DNA from: an uncultured bacterium
Lineage (GTDB): Bacteria; Verrucomicrobiota; Lentisphaeria; Oligosphaerales; Oligosphaeraceae
Assembly (NCBI GenBank): GCA_902783355.1
Contig: CACZQQ010000032.1
Location: forward strand, 1-9,603
DNA: 9,603 nt
Direction of reading: 5' to 3'
Each line of letters begins with the position of its first letter. Positions within the stretch are counted from its first letter, which is position 1. A program made the translations under genes and the position numbers. The notes below the pieces were generated by a model. That model was not told the origin of the DNA. It made no database searches and saw only the letters and a program-made list of their open reading frames with translations. This document shows positions 1-6,864 of the stretch, piece by piece.

Positions 1-2
1 GG

Positions 3-920
3 TGGCTCGCCGACGCCAAGGACTACATCAAATGGAATGCCGAGGAGGACGGCCTCACGCAGGACACCGACTTGACCGACCTCCCCGACGAACTCACCGA
101 CATCATCGGCGACCTCATCGAGGAGGAGGGCGAGGAGGACGAAGACGAAGTGCAGGACTCCACCAACTCCTTCACCTACGACACGGACGCGGGCCTCGGC
201 TGGGGCGTCATGGACGGCAACATCGACAGCATGCAGGCCAAGGGCGTCACGGGCAACGTCCTGCCCAACAAGAACGAGGTGGGCGGTCGCAGCGGCGAAG
301 GGCGCTCGGGGCGCTCCTCCGGCCAGTTCGTCGAGAAGGAGGCCACGGGCAAGGGCGGCCGCAAGACGCCCACGCGCCTGACGGGCTCCCCCTTCGAGCG
401 CGGCACCGTCGACGACCGCTCCAAGGACCCGCAGGGCGGCGCCACGGGCGGCGGCAAGCAGTCCGGCGTCGGCGGCGAGGGCCTCGTCGGCCAGACGCCC
501 GACCAGGACACCGGCTCCGGCCTGCGGACGAATGCGCATTTCGCGGAATTGCGGCAGCGCACGGAGGCCGCCCTCCAGCGGCTGTCGGCGCGGCAGCTGC
601 CCGTCGGCGAGCTGTCGGAGGCGTTGGAGAAGCTGCGCACGGCGGAGCAGCTGGGGACGGGCGGCGGCGTGGACGCGCGCGCCCTCGGCCAGAGCGCCGC
701 CCGCTCCCTCCAGAACGCGCGGGCCGCCATCCTGGCCGCCGACCGCGCCCAGCTGGACGAGCGGCGTCGCGGTGCGCTGGAGAGCCTGCCCGCCTCCAAC
801 GCCAGCCACCACGAGAAGGTGCCCGCCGCCTACGAGAGCCTCGTCGGCGCCTACTTCAAGGCCATCGCCGGCAGCCGCGGCGCGCCCTCCAAAGGAGACG
901 ACAACAATGTACCTAAATAG
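3..920 (+). CDS. Conserved acidic/Gly-rich protein, 3' end only (5' end outside window)
   Basis: The reading frame is open from the window edge to a TAG at 918-920, so about 305 C-terminal residues are visible and the true start lies upstream. The visible part begins with an acidic stretch (window residues about 25-52, with a run of Glu/Asp). A Gly/Ser/Arg segment follows with GRSGEGRSGRSSGQF at residues 95-109, then KGGRKTPTRLT and GGATGGGK. A helical, Ala/Leu/Arg-rich tail (about 178-300) resembles weak coiled coil. I recall similar GRSGEGRSG...TPTRLT segments at the ends of long uncharacterised proteins in PVC-group bacteria, sometimes near MoxR/vWA genes; this is from memory and unchecked. 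No catalytic motif is visible and the function is unknown. The gene overlaps the next one by 14 nt, so the two are probably translationally coupled. A TTG at 72 is an internal codon, not a credible start. Confidence 0.75.
   Translation, partial: WLADAKDYIKWNAEEDGLTQDTDLTDLPDELTDIIGDLIEEEGEEDEDEVQDSTNSFTYDTDAGLGWGVMDGNIDSMQAKGVTGNVLPNKNEVGGRSGEGRSGRSSGQFVEKEATGKGGRKTPTRLTGSPFERGTVDDRSKDPQGGATGGGKQSGVGGEGLVGQTPDQDTGSGLRTNAHFAELRQRTEAALQRLSARQLPVGELSEALEKLRTAEQLGTGGGVDARALGQSAARSLQNARAAILAADRAQLDERRRGALESLPASNASHHEKVPAAYESLVGAYFKAIAGSRGAPSKGDDNNVPK
891..897 (+). promoter_or_regulatory. Ribosome binding site setting the start of the secreted protein
   Basis: AAAGGAG lies 9 nt before the ATG at 907 and inside the end of the upstream gene. 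The open frame extends back to an ATG at 532, but the stretch 532-906 overlaps the upstream gene and encodes Arg/Ser/Pro-rich shadow sequence. The Shine-Dalgarno site, together with a signal peptide immediately after 907, settles the start at 907. Confidence 0.8.
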
Positions 921-1668
921 TACACGCCTTTGCCTGACGGCGCTCCTGCTGTCGGCCGCCTGCCTCGCCGCGGAGCCGCAGAAGTCTGGCAGGCCCGCCG
1001 CCGTCGCGCAGCCGGGCGCCGCCGCCAGCACCATCCAGCCCGCCAGGCCCGCCTCCGAAACCGACCTCCTCCTGCCCAAGATGGACGCCTCGCAGTGGGA
1101 GGCCGCCAACGGCCTGACCACCTTCTGGGAGAAGGATCCCTTCCGCGGCCGCGTCGCCCGCCTGGACACGCGCCTTGAGGAAAAGCAGACGATGGCGTGG
1201 GAGGCGGTGTGGCGCAAGAATCCCGCCGCACGGCCGCCAAAGCCCATCTACGCGAAACCGCCCTACTACAGCAGCGTCGGCGGCAACCATGGCGTCCTGC
1301 TGGATTCAGTGCTGTTTGCGGTGGAGCCGGGGCAGGACTACAAGCTGACGGCGGAGGTCAGGGGGACGGCCGGCGCCTACGTCTGGGTCAAGGGCTTCCG
1401 GAAGCACCCGAAGCGCGACATGCTCGTGGACTCCTACCAGACGCGGCTGGATGCCACGCGCCTCTCCGCCGACGAATGGCAGACCTTCACCATCGGGTTC
1501 AATCCCACCGCCCGCTCGCCCCACACGACGCTCATGAAGGTGCGACTCTATGCCTTCTGGCCCGTCGGCGTCACCTATTTCGCCAATGTCCGCCTCGAAA
1601 AGATAACCCCCGAGGAGATGGCCGCCCTCGTCGAAGAGCGCAGCAACGCCCCGCGCGCGGATGAATGA
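907..1668 (+). CDS. Exported protein with probable carbohydrate-binding-like beta-sandwich
   Basis: This 253-aa protein has a basic/hydrophobic N-terminus (residues 1-22: Arg7, then LCLTALLLSAACLAA) typical of a Sec signal peptide. Cleavage is most likely after Ala21 or Ala22. Cys19 sits in SAAC, a poor lipobox, so a lipoprotein is possible but less likely. A Pro/Ala-rich linker follows to about residue 50. The rest alternates beta-type strands with aromatic residues (WEAANGLTTFWEKD, YKLTAEVRG, AYVWVKGFR, WQTFTIGFNP, VTYFANVRLEKI). This pattern is common in CBM4/9-like or galactose-binding-like jelly rolls that end in an 'x-F-x-N-V-R-L' strand. No catalytic residues are recognisable. The role may be binding glycans or assembling surface complexes, inferred from fold appearance only. 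It overlaps the upstream gene, suggesting a shared operon. Confidence 0.75.
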   Translation: MYLNSTRLCLTALLLSAACLAAEPQKSGRPAAVAQPGAAASTIQPARPASETDLLLPKMDASQWEAANGLTTFWEKDPFRGRVARLDTRLEEKQTMAWEAVWRKNPAARPPKPIYAKPPYYSSVGGNHGVLLDSVLFAVEPGQDYKLTAEVRGTAGAYVWVKGFRKHPKRDMLVDSYQTRLDATRLSADEWQTFTIGFNPTARSPHTTLMKVRLYAFWPVGVTYFANVRLEKITPEEMAALVEERSNAPRADE

Positions 1669-1700
1669 AAGCCGCCGGCACAGGACAAGCGCGGCCCTCC

Positions 1701-1730
1701 CGCGCGCGCCAACTTGAGCGGGCGGTTTTT
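1701..1730 (+). terminator. Possible terminator after the first gene pair
   Basis: A G/C-rich stretch ends in GGGCGG followed by five T (1726-1730). CGCC at 1707-1710 can pair with GGCG at 1721-1724, and CCGCC at 1673-1677 could alternatively pair with GGCGG at 1721-1725. Both stems are short or long-looped. The call rests mainly on the T-run after G/C-rich sequence and on the position 33-62 nt past the stop codon. Confidence 0.3.
1709..1724 (+). repeat. Partial copy of the intergenic palindromic repeat
   Basis: CCAACTTGAGCGGGCG is identical to the first 16 nt of the full repeat that starts at 1731, then diverges into GTTTTT instead of completing the hairpin. It is a truncated or rearranged unit directly abutting the full one (22-nt offset). 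Confidence 0.7.
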
Positions 1731-1815
1731 CCAACTTGAGCGGGCGCCACTTTGGCGCCCGCAGATGCGGCGCAAAAAATCCACAGCCCGCGCCCGCAGA
1801 CGCGGCGCAGAAAAA
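1731..1815 (+). repeat. Palindromic intergenic repeat, copy 1
   Basis: The unit starts CCAACTTGAGCGGG and contains a perfect hairpin: GCGGGCGCC (1740-1748), loop ACTTT, GGCGCCCGC (1754-1762). An A-rich tail unit, GCAGATGCGGCGCAAAAAA, follows and recurs in slightly altered form as GCAGACGCGGCGCAGAAAAA (1796-1815). The same ~80-nt arrangement is seen at 9458 with a few substitutions, which establishes it as a dispersed repeat. The hairpin is not followed by a T-run on either strand, so it is not an ordinary terminator. Open frames crossing it on both strands are repeat-derived and not credible genes. Confidence 0.85.
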
Positions 1816-1873
1816 GCAATCGAACGGGGACATTGGCATTACATTAAGCGCATGTGCTTCGCCGCACCGCTTG

Positions 1874-1879
1874 TACAAT
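1874..1879 (+). promoter_or_regulatory. Weak -10 box candidate for the aldo/keto reductase operon
   Basis: TACAAT matches five of six positions of the sigma-70 -10 box and lies about 12 nt before the ribosome binding site. No convincing -35 hexamer exists at 16-18 nt upstream (CATGTG at 1851-1856), so this is only a position where a promoter is expected. Confidence 0.2.
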
Positions 1880-1890
1880 GGATGCGCTGC

Positions 1891-1895
1891 AGGAG
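1891..1895 (+). promoter_or_regulatory. Ribosome binding site setting the aldo/keto reductase start
   Basis: AGGAG lies 9 nt before the ATG at 1905. The frame is also open from an ATG at 1854, but that start has no Shine-Dalgarno site and would add 17 residues unlike the family. Starting at 1905 places the conserved GFGLMRLP segment at residues 15-22, the usual distance from the N-terminus. Confidence 0.75.
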
Positions 1896-1904
1896 ACGGT
1901 GATA

Positions 1905-3098
1905 ATGCAATACAGTGATTTTCAAGGACTTAAGATTTCACGGCTAGGCTTTGGGCTGATGCGGCTGCCGACGAAGGCCGACAAGACGGTGGACGAGGCG
2001 CAGTGCGCCGCGCTCTTCGACTACGCCGTCGCGCATGGCGTCAACTACTTCGACACCGCCTACCCCTATCTGAACGGCCTCTCCGAGCTGGTCGCCGGAC
2101 GCTTGCTAAAGAAATATCCGCGAGAGAGCTATTACCTTGCGGACAAGTTCCCCGGCCACCAGATTTCCGAGACGCACTACCCCGAGCCGCTCTTCAAGGA
2201 GCAGCTCCAGAAGTGCCAGGTCGACTACTTCGACTTCTACCTCATGCACAACGTCTACGAGAACTCCATCGACGTCTATGAGGACGCCCGATGGGGAATT
2301 GTTGATTACTTCGTGCAACAGAAGAAGTTGGGTCGCATCCGCCACCTCGGCTTCTCCGCCCACGGCCGCCTCGACAACATGAAGCGCTTCCTCGACCGCT
2401 TCGGCGACGCCATGGAGTTCTGCCAGATCCAGCTCAACTACCTCGACTGGACGCTGCAGGACGCCGAGGCCAAATGCGCGCTTCTGGCGGAGCGCGGCAT
2501 TCCCGTGTGGGTCATGGAGCCCGTGCGCGGCGGCAAGCTGGCCAGCCTGCCCGCGGAGGCCGCCGCCCGTCTCCGCACGGCGCGGCCGCAGGAGAGCGCC
2601 GCCGCCTGGGCCTTCCGCTGGCTGCAGCGCCTCCCGCAGGTGAAGGTCGTCCTCAGCGGCATGTCCAGCATGGCGCAGCTGGAGGAGAACGTGCGCACCT
2701 TCTCGGAGGGCGCGCCCCTGACCGACGCGGAGAGCGCCCTCCTGCTGGAGATCGCCGAGGGCCTCAAGGACGCGCTGCCCTGCACGGGCTGCCGCTACTG
2801 CTGCGACGGCTGCCCCCGCCAGCTCGACATCCCGCGCCTCCTCAACTGCTACAACGACGTCCATTTCGACCCCTCCATGACCGTCTCCATGCAGCTGGAT
2901 TCGCTGCCGCCCGACAAGCAGCCCGACGCCTGCATCCGCTGCGGCGCCTGCGTGAAGGCCTGCCCCCAGAAGATCGACATCCCGAAGGCCCTGAAGGAGC
3001 TGGCCGAAATCCGGCCGACGCTGCCCAGCTGGGCCGCCATCTGCCGACAGCGCGAGGCCGCCGCCGCGGCCCTCCGCCAGCAGGGCAGATTTCAGTAA
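1905..3098 (+). CDS. Aldo/keto reductase with C-terminal double 4Fe-4S ferredoxin domain
   Basis: This 397-aa cytoplasmic protein is of the COG1453 type. The N-terminal TIM barrel (about 1-285) shows GFGLMRLP (15-22) and the AKR catalytic tetrad candidates Asp50, Tyr55, Lys81 (ADKFPGH) and His115 (YLMHN). The C-terminus carries two CxxCxxCxxxCP motifs: Cys293/296/299/303 and Cys343/346/349/353, each expected to ligate a 4Fe-4S cluster. Such fusions are common in anaerobes and are thought to feed electrons from ferredoxin-like carriers to a carbonyl substrate, but few are characterised; the substrate here cannot be read from sequence. It is first in a plus-strand run with sstT (36 nt downstream) and a xylulokinase, so a sugar- or amino-acid-linked redox step is possible. 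Patches of AT-richer codons occur near 2100-2130 and 2293-2330. Confidence 0.92.
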   Translation: MQYSDFQGLKISRLGFGLMRLPTKADKTVDEAQCAALFDYAVAHGVNYFDTAYPYLNGLSELVAGRLLKKYPRESYYLADKFPGHQISETHYPEPLFKEQLQKCQVDYFDFYLMHNVYENSIDVYEDARWGIVDYFVQQKKLGRIRHLGFSAHGRLDNMKRFLDRFGDAMEFCQIQLNYLDWTLQDAEAKCALLAERGIPVWVMEPVRGGKLASLPAEAAARLRTARPQESAAAWAFRWLQRLPQVKVVLSGMSSMAQLEENVRTFSEGAPLTDAESALLLEIAEGLKDALPCTGCRYCCDGCPRQLDIPRLLNCYNDVHFDPSMTVSMQLDSLPPDKQPDACIRCGACVKACPQKIDIPKALKELAEIRPTLPSWAAICRQREAAAAALRQQGRFQ

Positions 3099-3134
3099 CT
3101 AATTGATTTGCAATAAGATAGGAAAACAAGAACC

Positions 3135-4391
3135 ATGACCGCCTCCAAAAGCCTCCTTTCCCGCCTTTCCCTCCCGCAGCGCATTCTCATCGGACTCATT
3201 CTGGGCACCGTCTTGGGCTTGCTGGTCCCGCAGGCGACCTTCATCGGCATCTTGGGCAGCCTCTTCGTGGGCGCCCTCAAGGCCATCGCGCCGCTGCTCG
3301 TCTTCACGCTCGTCATCTCCTCCCTCTGCCACAACCAGACAGGCTTCGACCGCCGCTTCGGCTTCGTCATCTTCGAATATCTCCTCACGACCCTGCTGGC
3401 GGCCCTTGTCGCCGTCGCCGCCAGCTTCGCCTTCCCCGTCTCCATGTCGCTGGAGGGCGTCGAGGCCGTGGAGAGCGCGCCAGGCGGCGTATTCGAAGTG
3501 CTTGAAAGCCAATTAGTTGGCATGGTATCGAATCCCATCCTGGCCATCGCGAGCGGCAGCTACCTCTCCATCCTCTTCTGGGCCGTCGTCATCGGCGTCC
3601 TGGCCAAGAAATTCGCCAAGCCGGAGACGCTGCACACATTGGACGACCTCTCCAACGTCATCGGCCAGGTGGTGAAGTGGATCATCAATCTGGCCCCCTT
3701 CGGCATTCTGGGCCTCGTCTTCTCCAGCGTGGCGACCAGCGGGCTGGCCATCTTCACCGTCTACGGCAAGCTGCTGGCGTTGCTGGTGGGCTGCATGCTC
3801 TTCACCGCCCTCGTCCTGAACCCCATCCTGGTCGCCCTCGCCGTCCGCGCAAATCCCTACCCGTTGGTGTGGAGATGCATACGTGAAAGCGGCGTCACCG
3901 CCTTCTTCACACGCTCCTCCGCAGCCAACATCCCCGTCAACATGCGCCTCTGCCAACGCCTCGGCCTCGACCGCGAGTTCTACAGCGTCTCAATCCCCCT
4001 GGGCGCCACCATCAACATGGACGGCGCGGCCGTCACCATCACCGTCATGACGCTCGCCGCCGCCCACACCATGGGCATCGAGCTGACGCTGGCGCGCGCC
4101 TTCCTCCTCTCCATCCTCGCCACCGTGGCGGCCTGCGGCGCCTCCGGCGTGGCCGGCGGCTCGCTGCTGCTCATCCCCATGGCCTGCTCCATCTTCGGCA
4201 TCTCCGCCGACATCGCCATGCAGGTGGTGGGCGTCGGCTTCATCATCGGCGTCGTGCAGGATTCCGTCGAGACCGCGCTGAACTCCTCTGGCGACGCCCT
4301 CTTCACCGCCGCCGCCGAATACGCCCACTGGCGCAAGGTCGGCAAGAGCCTCCCCAAGTTCCTCGGCGGCACGACGGAGACTGAAATCTGA
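3135..4391 (+). CDS. sstT: Sodium:serine/threonine symporter SstT
   Basis: This 418-aa polytopic inner-membrane protein of the dicarboxylate/amino acid:cation symporter (DAACS) family is near the ~414 aa of E. coli SstT. Matches run along its whole length: LFVGALKAIAP near the N-terminus, VSNPI, RESGV.AFFTRSSAANIPVN (RSSAANIPVN at 260-269), SIPLGATINM, CGASGVAGGSLLLIP, FGIS.DIAMQVV and DSVETALNSS. The E. coli-type protein imports serine and threonine with sodium. The tip motif here reads NMDGAA (294-299), whereas E. coli SstT as I remember it has NMAGAA; the Asp is typical of glutamate/aspartate members of the superfamily, so selectivity could differ. The ATG at 3135 has only a modest AGGA 11 nt upstream. 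The TGA overlaps the next start (TGATG), implying translational coupling to the kinase. Confidence 0.95.
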   Translation: MTASKSLLSRLSLPQRILIGLILGTVLGLLVPQATFIGILGSLFVGALKAIAPLLVFTLVISSLCHNQTGFDRRFGFVIFEYLLTTLLAALVAVAASFAFPVSMSLEGVEAVESAPGGVFEVLESQLVGMVSNPILAIASGSYLSILFWAVVIGVLAKKFAKPETLHTLDDLSNVIGQVVKWIINLAPFGILGLVFSSVATSGLAIFTVYGKLLALLVGCMLFTALVLNPILVALAVRANPYPLVWRCIRESGVTAFFTRSSAANIPVNMRLCQRLGLDREFYSVSIPLGATINMDGAAVTITVMTLAAAHTMGIELTLARAFLLSILATVAACGASGVAGGSLLLIPMACSIFGISADIAMQVVGVGFIIGVVQDSVETALNSSGDALFTAAAEYAHWRKVGKSLPKFLGGTTETEI

Positions 4392-5932
4392 TGAACCTCT
4401 ATCTGGGCATCGACGCCAGCACGCAGGGCGTCAAGGCCGTCGTCATCGACGCGGCCGACGGCGCGCTCAAGGCGGAGGCGGCGGTCAATTTCGGCGCCGA
4501 CCTCCCGTCATACGGCGCGTCGTCGGGCTTCATCCCCTGCGACGACCCGCTGGTGCGGCAGGCCGATCCCATGATGTGGCTGGACGGCATGGAGTTGCTG
4601 TTGGAGCGCCTCGCGGCGACGGGCATCCCGATGGCCGCCATTCGCGGCATCGCGGGCGCCGCGCAGCAGCACGCCACCGTCTATCTGAAGGCGAACTTTG
4701 CGGACGCGATGCGCACGCTGTCGCCTGAAGGCAGCCTGTCGGCGCAACTGCGCCCCTGCCTCGCGCGCCCTGTCTCTCCCATCTGGATGGACCGCAGCAC
4801 GTCGGCCGAATGCGCCGAACTGACGGCGCGCTTCGGCGGGCGGCTTCAGCAGGACACGGGAAGCCCTGCCATCGAACGCTTTCCCGCAGCGCAGATACGC
4901 CGTTTCGCCAAGCATGAGCCGGAGGCCTACGCCGCCACCGCCGCCATCCATCTGGCCAGCTCCTTCCTGTGCGCCGTCCTGTGCGGCGGCAACGCCCCCA
5001 TCGACTATGGCGACGGCGCGGGCATGAATCTTCTTAATCTACATAATATGTTGTGGGACAAGGAGATAGCAGAATTTACCGCCAACGGCCTTCTGGAGCG
5101 TCTGCCGAAGGCCGCGCCCTCCGCCACCGTCGCGGGAGGCCTCCATCCCTACTTCGCCAAATTCGGCCTGACGGCGGGCACGCCCGTGGCGGCGTGGACG
5201 GGCGACAACCCCTCCAGCCTCGTCGGCACGGGCGCGGGGCTGCCCGGCTGCGCGGGCATCAGCCTCGGCACCAGCGACACCTTCTTCGGCCGCATGGACG
5301 ACTTCAGGACCGACCCGCAGGGCTGCGGCCACGTCTTCGGAAATCCCGCCGGCGGCTTCATGAGCCTGATCTGCTTCTCCAACGGCTCGCTGGCGCGCGA
5401 ACGCGTCAAGGACGAATGCGGCGTCTCGTGGGAGTTCTTTGACGAGGAGGCGTGCCGCCAGACGCCGCCAGGCAACGACGGACGCCTCCTATTACCTTAT
5501 TATAGTACGGAATCCACGCCGCTTGTGCTCTCGCCGAAGCCGCGGCCCAATTTCGACTGGCAGGCCGCGACGGCGGCCTGCCGCATCCGCGCGCTGCTGG
5601 AATCGCAGGCGCTCTCCATGCGGCTGCATACGCTTTGGCTGCAGGAACCCGTCGACCGCATCCGGCTGACGGGCGGCGCCTCGAAGGCAGGCGCCTTCAG
5701 GCAGATCATCGCGGACGTCTTCCAGGCCCGTGTGGAGGTCGCGCCCACGACCAACGCCTGCGCCCTCGGCGCGGCCATGCGCGCCGCCGCCGTCTGCGGC
5801 GCAATCCCCCTGCCGGAGCTGACGGCCGCCTTCTGCCAGACCGCCGTCGCCGTCCAGCCTCGGCGCGACCTGGCCCCCTGCTACCGCGACGCGCTGGCGC
5901 GCTACCGCGCACTGGAGGAAGACGCGGAATAA
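4391..5932 (+). CDS. Xylulokinase, animal XYLB-like FGGY family kinase
   Basis: This 513-aa cytoplasmic FGGY kinase is expected to phosphorylate D-xylulose to xylulose 5-phosphate with ATP, feeding the pentose phosphate pathway. The N-terminal LGIDASTQGVKAV (5-17) is the first phosphate-binding segment. GAAQQHATVY (His94), a PIWMDRST segment, an ERF segment, SPIDYGDG-like AGMNLLNL, WTGDNPSSL (269-277, catalytic Asp272 candidate), ISLGTSDTFF and LTGGASKAGAFRQIIADVF (nucleotide-binding part) follow in order. The order and wording of these motifs match vertebrate/yeast xylulokinase (IDYSDGSGMNLL, FTGDNPASL, SLGTSDT) better than the shorter E. coli XylB. The match is from memory; other FGGY substrates are possible. 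The start overlaps the sstT stop by 1 nt. Two strikingly AT-rich codon patches lie at 5029-5076 and 5488-5512. Confidence 0.88.
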   Translation: MNLYLGIDASTQGVKAVVIDAADGALKAEAAVNFGADLPSYGASSGFIPCDDPLVRQADPMMWLDGMELLLERLAATGIPMAAIRGIAGAAQQHATVYLKANFADAMRTLSPEGSLSAQLRPCLARPVSPIWMDRSTSAECAELTARFGGRLQQDTGSPAIERFPAAQIRRFAKHEPEAYAATAAIHLASSFLCAVLCGGNAPIDYGDGAGMNLLNLHNMLWDKEIAEFTANGLLERLPKAAPSATVAGGLHPYFAKFGLTAGTPVAAWTGDNPSSLVGTGAGLPGCAGISLGTSDTFFGRMDDFRTDPQGCGHVFGNPAGGFMSLICFSNGSLARERVKDECGVSWEFFDEEACRQTPPGNDGRLLLPYYSTESTPLVLSPKPRPNFDWQAATAACRIRALLESQALSMRLHTLWLQEPVDRIRLTGGASKAGAFRQIIADVFQARVEVAPTTNACALGAAMRAAAVCGAIPLPELTAAFCQTAVAVQPRRDLAPCYRDALARYRALEEDAE

Positions 5933-5940
5933 GCGCCGTC

Positions 5941-5957
5941 AGCGCGTCTCGCGTTTT
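5941..5957 (+). terminator. Small hairpin-T terminator after the xylulokinase
   Basis: AGCGCG (5941-5946) can pair with CGCGTT (5950-5955) around a TCT loop, giving six pairs including one G-T. TTTT at 5954-5957 and AT-rich sequence follow. It begins 9 nt after the stop codon in a convergent junction, which fits a weak intrinsic terminator for the plus operon. Confidence 0.45.
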
Positions 5958-5964
5958 ATATATA

Positions 5965-5985
5965 ACTCATTGGTATTCAAGGAGT
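5965..5985 (-). terminator. Possible hairpin at the end of the minus operon
   Basis: On the minus strand ACTC, mismatch, TTG, loop AATAC, CAA, mismatch, GAGT forms a seven-pair imperfect hairpin overlapping the last base of the glycohydrolase stop codon. It is followed by TATATATAAAA rather than a T-run. It could slow or end transcription, but it is not a textbook terminator. Confidence 0.25.
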
Positions 5986-6845
5986 TACTTGTCACAGCAC
6001 TTGATGAAGGCCTCGATGAGGTCGTTGACCTTGGCGCGTGTCTTGACGGCATCGACCCAGCGGGCGGGGATTGCCTCGTAGCCGTAGTAGGCGCCGGCGA
6101 TCTGGCCGCAGACGGCCCCGATGGAATCGGCGTCGCCGCCCAGGTTGACGGCGGCCACGAGAGCCTCCTCGAAGGTGGCGGTCGTCTCGAAGGCCCACAG
6201 GGCGGCCTGCAGGGTGGAGACCGCCCAGCCGGAGTTGTTGACCTCGGCGCGCGTATGGTAGATGGAGCGGACGCTCGTCCGCCGCCCCTGCATGTGCTCG
6301 TCGCAGATTCTCGCCATCAGGTCGACGGTCTCGCGCACCTTGCTGCTGTTGTGGGTCAGGTCGCTGATCTCGTGCAGGATCCTGTTGTCCGCGTTGCCGC
6401 AGTTCAGGACATAGCTGGGGGCGAAGCGCATGATGCTGCCGTTGCCCTGCGTCTCCTCGTCGCCGTTCTTCAGGTTCCCGTAGTTGATCTGCCGGACGGC
6501 GAAGAGGGTGGCGCCGCCGACGTCGAAGGCGGAGGGCAGGCTTGACCAGAAGCCTTCGTCAAACCACCGCACGAAGTTGTTGCCGATGTCCTCCAGGTTG
6601 TAGCCGCCGCAGCGGACGACGCTCTCCATGACGCAGAAGGCCATGGAGGAATCGTCCGTCCAATAGCCGGCAGGTGTTTTAAAGTATTTGCAGGGAATCA
6701 TTTCTGTGATATGCGGATGGGCGTCCTTTCCCATGAACTGGATGGGGGAGCCGAGGCAGTCGCCGACGACGAGGCCCCACAGCATGCCCTTGAGGCGGCT
6801 GAAGCGCGTGGACGGATCGGCGTTGGGGGAGATGGATGTGGCCAT
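5985..6845 (-). CDS. ADP-ribosylglycohydrolase (DraG/ARH family)
   Basis: This 286-aa cytoplasmic protein is of normal family length (COG1397). Family members are binuclear magnesium or manganese enzymes that remove ADP-ribose from modified side chains or small molecules, releasing ADP-ribose. Visible motifs are GLVVGDCLGSP (24-34), TDDSSM (63-68; usually TDDT, so Ser replaces Thr), GNGSIMR (134-140), the helix around SGWAVSTLQAALWAF, and NLGGDADSIGAVCGQIAGAYYG (234-255) with the metal ligands Asp238 and Asp240 and Ser241 in the usual Thr/Ser position. The catalytic and metal set therefore appears intact. The target cannot be read from sequence. AAGGAG lies 8 nt before the ATG. The gene is second in a minus-strand operon, 19 nt after the radical SAM-Nudix fusion, which also points to ADP-ribose metabolism. 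Confidence 0.92.
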   Translation of the reverse strand: MATSISPNADPSTRFSRLKGMLWGLVVGDCLGSPIQFMGKDAHPHITEMIPCKYFKTPAGYWTDDSSMAFCVMESVVRCGGYNLEDIGNNFVRWFDEGFWSSLPSAFDVGGATLFAVRQINYGNLKNGDEETQGNGSIMRFAPSYVLNCGNADNRILHEISDLTHNSSKVRETVDLMARICDEHMQGRRTSVRSIYHTRAEVNNSGWAVSTLQAALWAFETTATFEEALVAAVNLGGDADSIGAVCGQIAGAYYGYEAIPARWVDAVKTRAKVNDLIEAFIKCCDK

Positions 6846-6853
6846 GTGGATTT

Positions 6854-6859
6854 CTCCTT
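6854..6859 (-). promoter_or_regulatory. Ribosome binding site of the ADP-ribosylglycohydrolase
   Basis: On the minus strand AAGGAG lies 8 nt upstream of the ATG at 6845, inside the 19-nt gap to the upstream fusion gene. It shows that the second gene has its own efficient initiation signal while probably sharing a transcript. Confidence 0.7.
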
Positions 6860-6864
6860 TTTGG

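Noticed and set aside
176..799. Minus-strand frame opposite the first gene
   Set aside because: The Arg/Ser/Pro-rich translation has no motif or ribosome binding site, and it is antisense to a better-supported frame.
2..916. Long plus-strand frame overlapping the first gene
   Set aside because: Its protein is Arg/Gly/His-rich shadow sequence. The frame beginning at 3 has sensible composition, family-like motifs and a stop just after the next gene's start.
1731..1765. The 1731 hairpin as an intrinsic terminator
   Set aside because: The stem is perfect, but it is followed by AGATGCGG and an A-run on the plus strand and by TCAAGTTGG on the minus strand, with no T-run at the stem.
5970..6545. 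Plus-strand frame opposite the glycohydrolase
   Set aside because: Antisense shadow of a gene with intact ARH-family motifs; no domain is visible.
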